Below, one piece after another: positions 5,956 to 8,157 of a stretch of DNA of 8,157 nt. The stretch is from an uncultured Cytophagaceae bacterium (GTDB lineage Bacteria > Bacteroidota > Bacteroidia > Cytophagales > Microscillaceae): assembly GCA_937899305.1 (NCBI GenBank), contig CALDJV010000023.1:1-8157 (forward strand). The letters run 5' to 3'. The notes beneath the pieces were generated by a model, which saw nothing but the letters and a program-made list of their open reading frames with translations, searched no databases and was not told where the DNA came from. Within the stretch, counting starts at the first letter, position 1. Each line of letters begins with the position of its first letter. Made by a program: the position numbers and the translations under genes.

Positions 5956-6299
5956 ATTTGATTGTTTAGTCTTGTTTTTCCGTTTCAAAATTTTTGTACA
6001 AAAAAGCAAATGAATTGAATATTTACAACATTCTGGTTAAATCTCCTTGGTTTTTACCCAATTAAGTAACACTTTCAAAATAAGTGTCGAGGTTTTAGTA
6101 AAATCACTCAAAGCTAGACGAGGCGCTTTTTGCGCTCGTAGCAGGGCTACGGGGAATAAAAGCAACGAAGTGTAGCGAAGAGGGATAAAACTAAATCGGA
6201 CAGTTATTGCGAACGCGTTACTAAATGTTTCCAAATACATTTGAGACATCACAGGTTGACTCAAGCGTATTTCTGATACACATTGATTACTGAAGTTTT
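5956..6299. other. Divergent intergenic region with palindromes and repeat-like DNA
   Basis: These 344 bases separate the DUF4212 gene from the plus-strand MORN gene. They hold the perfect 14-bp palindrome TTTTTGTACAAAAA (5991-6004), a candidate operator 35 bases upstream of the DUF4212 start. They also hold ACACTT/AAGTGT (6069-6074 and 6082-6087), TTTTAGTAAAA (6093-6103) and CGTAGC-AGG-GCTACG (6137-6151). A 75-codon minus-strand open frame (6264-6037) runs through these hairpins and has no family features, so I regard it as non-coding. The stretch from about 6050 to 6220 looks like a multiplied intergenic repeat, but no second copy is in this window. Confidence 0.4.
6236..6243 (+). promoter_or_regulatory. 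Candidate -7 element for the MORN-repeat gene
   Basis: TACATTTG is a perfect TAnnTTTG match 56 bases before the start codon. No TTG lies at the expected 19-base distance; the nearest is at 6207-6209. The promoter may therefore be weak or dependent on another factor. Confidence 0.35.
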
Positions 6300-7223
6300 A
6301 TGTACAAATTGATCGAGTTATTTTTTGTGTGCCATTTGAATGTTCAAGCCCAGTCCATTACTTTTCAACCCACTTTTATTGATCCTTGTACTGGAAAGGT
6401 AGCCACTACAGTGACTTGGAGTGTTGGAGGGAACGGTGTTTTTTATGATGGTGGTCCAGAAGCAGGTACAGTATTGCTTCAAGTGGGGCATTATTTTTTG
6501 GGAGTACATGATGGGTTCAATACCTCTTTGATTGATGTAGAGGTGAACAAGCGTAGTAGCATAAAGGACACTTTCTATTTACCTGCTTTGAAACGTCGTC
6601 TTGGGTTGCGACATTATAGCGATCCGATGATATTTTTAGAGAAAAGGCCAAAGAAAAGACGAATCATTCCGGGGCCTTATACGATTTGTGATGGCATTGC
6701 GAATGGTCAAGTGGTTGACTATTATTATAATGGAAATAAAAGATCAGAAGGTATATTTAAGAATGGAAGACTGGTGGATACGTTGAAGCAATGGTTTCGG
6801 AATGGAGGCTTGAAAAGCCTGGAATTTCCAGTAAATCAAGGAGAATGTTTGATGAGTTTTTATAAAAATGGAAATAGGGCGTTGTACATAGACGATGAAA
6901 AAGAAATATTCTATTACAGAAATGGATTGGTTGAAAAAAACTTTGAACGGAAGCCCAAATGGTTTGGAAAGCGGAAACGTACTCAAGTTTATTTTGATTC
7001 TCTCGGGCAAAAAACCAAAAAAATGGTATCGATATGTGATGCAAAATGTAGCGGAGTAGTTTGTTCAAAACTGCCCCAGCACTTGCATAAAGCAATTTAT
7101 TATCATCAGGATAAACCTGACAGATTGATCAAACGTGGAAGACTATACACAAGGAAAGGAAAAAAATGGCAATTCACTAAGATACTAACTCGAGAGGAAA
7201 TTCATCAGCACTTGTTCAAATAA
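6300..7223 (+). CDS. Secreted MORN_2-repeat (YwqK-like) protein
   Basis: The 307 residues begin with a short hydrophobic leader ending VQAQS (MYKLIELFFVCHLNVQA), a likely signal peptide, so the protein probably acts in the periplasm or at the cell surface. Residues 20-125 form an unrecognised N-terminal part containing TVTWSVGGNGVFYDGG, which could be a beta-sandwich. Residues 130-215 carry three or four MORN_2-type units built on a tyrosine or phenylalanine plus NG pattern: DYYYNGNKRSEGIFKNG, QWFRNGGLKSLEF, SFYKNGNRALYI and FYYRNGLVEKNF. The C-terminal third is lysine- and arginine-rich, and four cysteines (C130, C246, C250, C255) may form disulfides outside the cytoplasm. Such repeats occur in the YwqK family, sometimes labelled antitoxin, but no toxin gene is adjacent and I infer no such role. 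The gene stands alone, divergent from DUF4212, with its own terminator. Confidence 0.72.
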   Translation: MYKLIELFFVCHLNVQAQSITFQPTFIDPCTGKVATTVTWSVGGNGVFYDGGPEAGTVLLQVGHYFLGVHDGFNTSLIDVEVNKRSSIKDTFYLPALKRRLGLRHYSDPMIFLEKRPKKRRIIPGPYTICDGIANGQVVDYYYNGNKRSEGIFKNGRLVDTLKQWFRNGGLKSLEFPVNQGECLMSFYKNGNRALYIDDEKEIFYYRNGLVEKNFERKPKWFGKRKRTQVYFDSLGQKTKKMVSICDAKCSGVVCSKLPQHLHKAIYYHQDKPDRLIKRGRLYTRKGKKWQFTKILTREEIHQHLFK

Positions 7224-7249
7224 AAGCTCTAATTATAAAATAGCATTGA

Positions 7250-7290
7250 AAAGCCCCACATTTTAAAAAAACAAGGGGCTTTACTTTTGA
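7250..7290 (+). terminator. Terminator of the MORN-repeat gene
   Basis: AAAGCCCC (7250-7257) pairs perfectly with GGGGCTTT (7275-7282), an 8-bp stem around an A/T-rich 17-base loop, followed by ACTTTT. It begins 27 bases past the stop codon. The stem is symmetric and its 5' side is preceded by A residues, so it could also act for the converging minus-strand gene, which ends at 7429. Confidence 0.68.
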
Positions 7291-7428
7291 AGAGTTTTGT
7301 TGCTAATTAAGATTGAAAAAATAGCTGTTCGATTTGAACAAGTTGAAAAACAGGACTTTGTTGATCAAAACCCTCGTCTGTGGACCAAAGGCGTACCCTC
7401 AACTTGAAGTCAAAACGAACCCCTAACT

Positions 7429-7884
7429 TTAACTAGCCAACAAGACCTCTTTTTCCTTAGATACTTCATCAAGGCTCAACAACCAATCTTTAGCAGGCTC
7501 CTTTGAGCGAGACATACCCACTTGATAAGCTTTGTCCGACTCAAAGATGGAATTTGTTTCTTTCTGAAGTAGTTGACAAAATAAATGATCGGCCATCACG
7601 ATTCCAACCTTATTGGGAATGTACTCTACATTATGCATACTTGGCAACCACGATTTGTGCATCCAGGTAGTATGAGGAATGTAAACTGATACGCGACTAC
7701 GATCTAGCAACCATTGTTTTATAGCGTGTTTTTGGGCGTATTCTCGGGCCTTTTGCCAAAGAATCTCGTTTTCGAGGCTACTTCCGGGTTGAGTCCACTC
7801 AATGCCCATGAAGTGCTGCGCCCCCAGGCGATGATGGCTTACTTTCGCGTTAGACGAAGTAAACACTTTAATTGAAATTGACAT
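7429..7884 (-). CDS. Unrecognised cytosolic protein, possibly STAS/SpoIIAA-like
   Basis: This is a 151-residue soluble protein without a signal peptide or membrane helix. The pattern is a short beta-strand start (MSISIKVF), a central helix (ENEILWQKAREYAQKHAIK, 38-56), the strand QWLLDRSRVSVYI (57-69), then HTTWMHKSWLPSM (71-83), a further strand NKVGIVMADHLFCQLL (91-106) and a polar C-terminal tail. The order of a strand WLLD, a helix with a tryptophan pair, and a strand ending in a short-chain valine or isoleucine run resembles the small SpoIIAA/STAS-like proteins that are common as unnamed genes in Cytophagales. That likeness is by eye only and no catalytic residues stand out. The gene is isolated, converging on the MORN gene, and its upstream region has no perfect TAnnTTTG. 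The ATG at 7884 is the only good start. Confidence 0.62.
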   Translation of the reverse strand: MSISIKVFTSSNAKVSHHRLGAQHFMGIEWTQPGSSLENEILWQKAREYAQKHAIKQWLLDRSRVSVYIPHTTWMHKSWLPSMHNVEYIPNKVGIVMADHLFCQLLQKETNSIFESDKAYQVGMSRSKEPAKDWLLSLDEVSKEKEVLLAS

Positions 7885-7944
7885 TAATTATTGTTTAAAT
7901 AAGCCTTGTGAAAATATTTAGTAAAATGGAAAAAATAAACTAAT

Positions 7945-7969
7945 CGCAGAACGAAGTTCAAGCTCTGCG
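7945..7969. repeat. Inverted repeat CGCAGA/TCTGCG
   Basis: CGCAGA (7945-7950) and TCTGCG (7964-7969) enclose a smaller GAAC-GAA-GTTC hairpin. It sits upstream of the 7884 gene, at the beginning of the repeat-rich right edge. Confidence 0.4.
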
Positions 7970-7991
7970 AAGCTAATCCAAATTTGGTAGA

Positions 7992-8130
7992 TCCTTACAG
8001 GACAAGTATCTGGTTGCTAGACGATTCAAAAAACCGAGTCTACAGCTTGCTGTGACGAGCGCTAGCTTTAGCTAATCTTTGCCCTTTTAGTTTAACCAAA
8101 GGAGCTCCTGAAGTTCCTTACAGGACAAGT
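7992..8130. repeat. Two identical 16-bp direct repeats
   Basis: TCCTTACAGGACAAGT occurs at 7992-8007 and again at 8115-8130, 123 bases apart. Each copy contains the small inverted repeat TCCT/AGGA. No open frame of note covers the region from 7885 to the window end, so this is probably an intergenic repeat unit whose remainder lies beyond the edge. Confidence 0.55.
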
Positions 8131-8157
8131 TTTTGAAGAAGTATAGCGACGAGAGAT

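Noticed and set aside
5956..6009. Upstream in-frame ATG for the DUF4212 gene
   Set aside because: It adds a lysine-rich leader not seen in the family and places the palindrome at 5991-6004 inside the gene.
6037..6264. 75-codon open frame on the minus strand (starts MSQPVMSQMYL)
   Set aside because: It runs through several hairpins in repeat-like intergenic DNA, has no family features and overlaps the likely promoter region of the MORN gene. I consider it non-coding.
7911..7922. ATATTTAGTA upstream of the 7884 gene as a fourth Rrf2 operator
   Set aside because: Only one half-site is present; no matching second arm lies at the 5-base spacing.

Overview
The window looks like a chromosomal segment of a Bacteroidota bacterium, probably a marine Cytophagales-type organism; the genus cannot be fixed from sequence alone. 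Supporting signs are moderate to low GC, start codons without clear Shine-Dalgarno sequences, a promoter of the Bacteroidota type (TTG, 19 bases, TAnnTTTG), a small aromatic-ended outer-membrane beta-barrel protein, a secreted MORN_2/YwqK-like protein, and intergenic spaces filled with short repeats and hairpins.

Five gene units lie on the minus strand from about 5955 down to 97. In transcription order they are: a DUF4212 small symporter subunit (5955-5674); a sodium:solute symporter of the VC_2705/ActP-like type (5422-3482); a cysteine-free Rrf2-family regulator (3378-2950); a small secreted beta-barrel protein (2766-2182); and acetyl-CoA synthetase acs (2007-97). DUF4212 plus symporter plus acs is the usual layout for uptake and activation of acetate or similar short acids.

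The symporter gene carries two lesions. A 171-bp hairpin-rich insertion (5200-5370), flanked by a TAAA duplication, splits the first membrane segment. A one-base frameshift near 4205 splits the rest. Removing 175 bases and restoring one base gives exactly 589 codons including the stop. The frameshift lies on TTTCCCT, which is also a -1 slippery heptamer, so recoding at that point cannot be excluded; the insertion nevertheless makes a pseudogene the simpler reading.

The clearest regulatory finding is a set of three near-identical 27-bp palindromes (11-bp arms, 5-base spacers ending TGA) at 2781-2807, 2903-2929 and 3377-3403. One overlaps the start codon of the Rrf2 gene directly below its predicted promoter. 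The other two lie upstream of the beta-barrel gene. This implies a compact autoregulated circuit with the barrel gene as its target. The regulator has no cysteine, so it cannot bind an Fe-S cluster in the way IscR, NsrR or RsrR do.

The right part holds a plus-strand gene for a secreted MORN-repeat protein (6300-7223) with a good terminator, an unrecognised minus-strand cytosolic protein (7884-7429), and a repeat-rich end with two identical 16-bp copies 123 bases apart.
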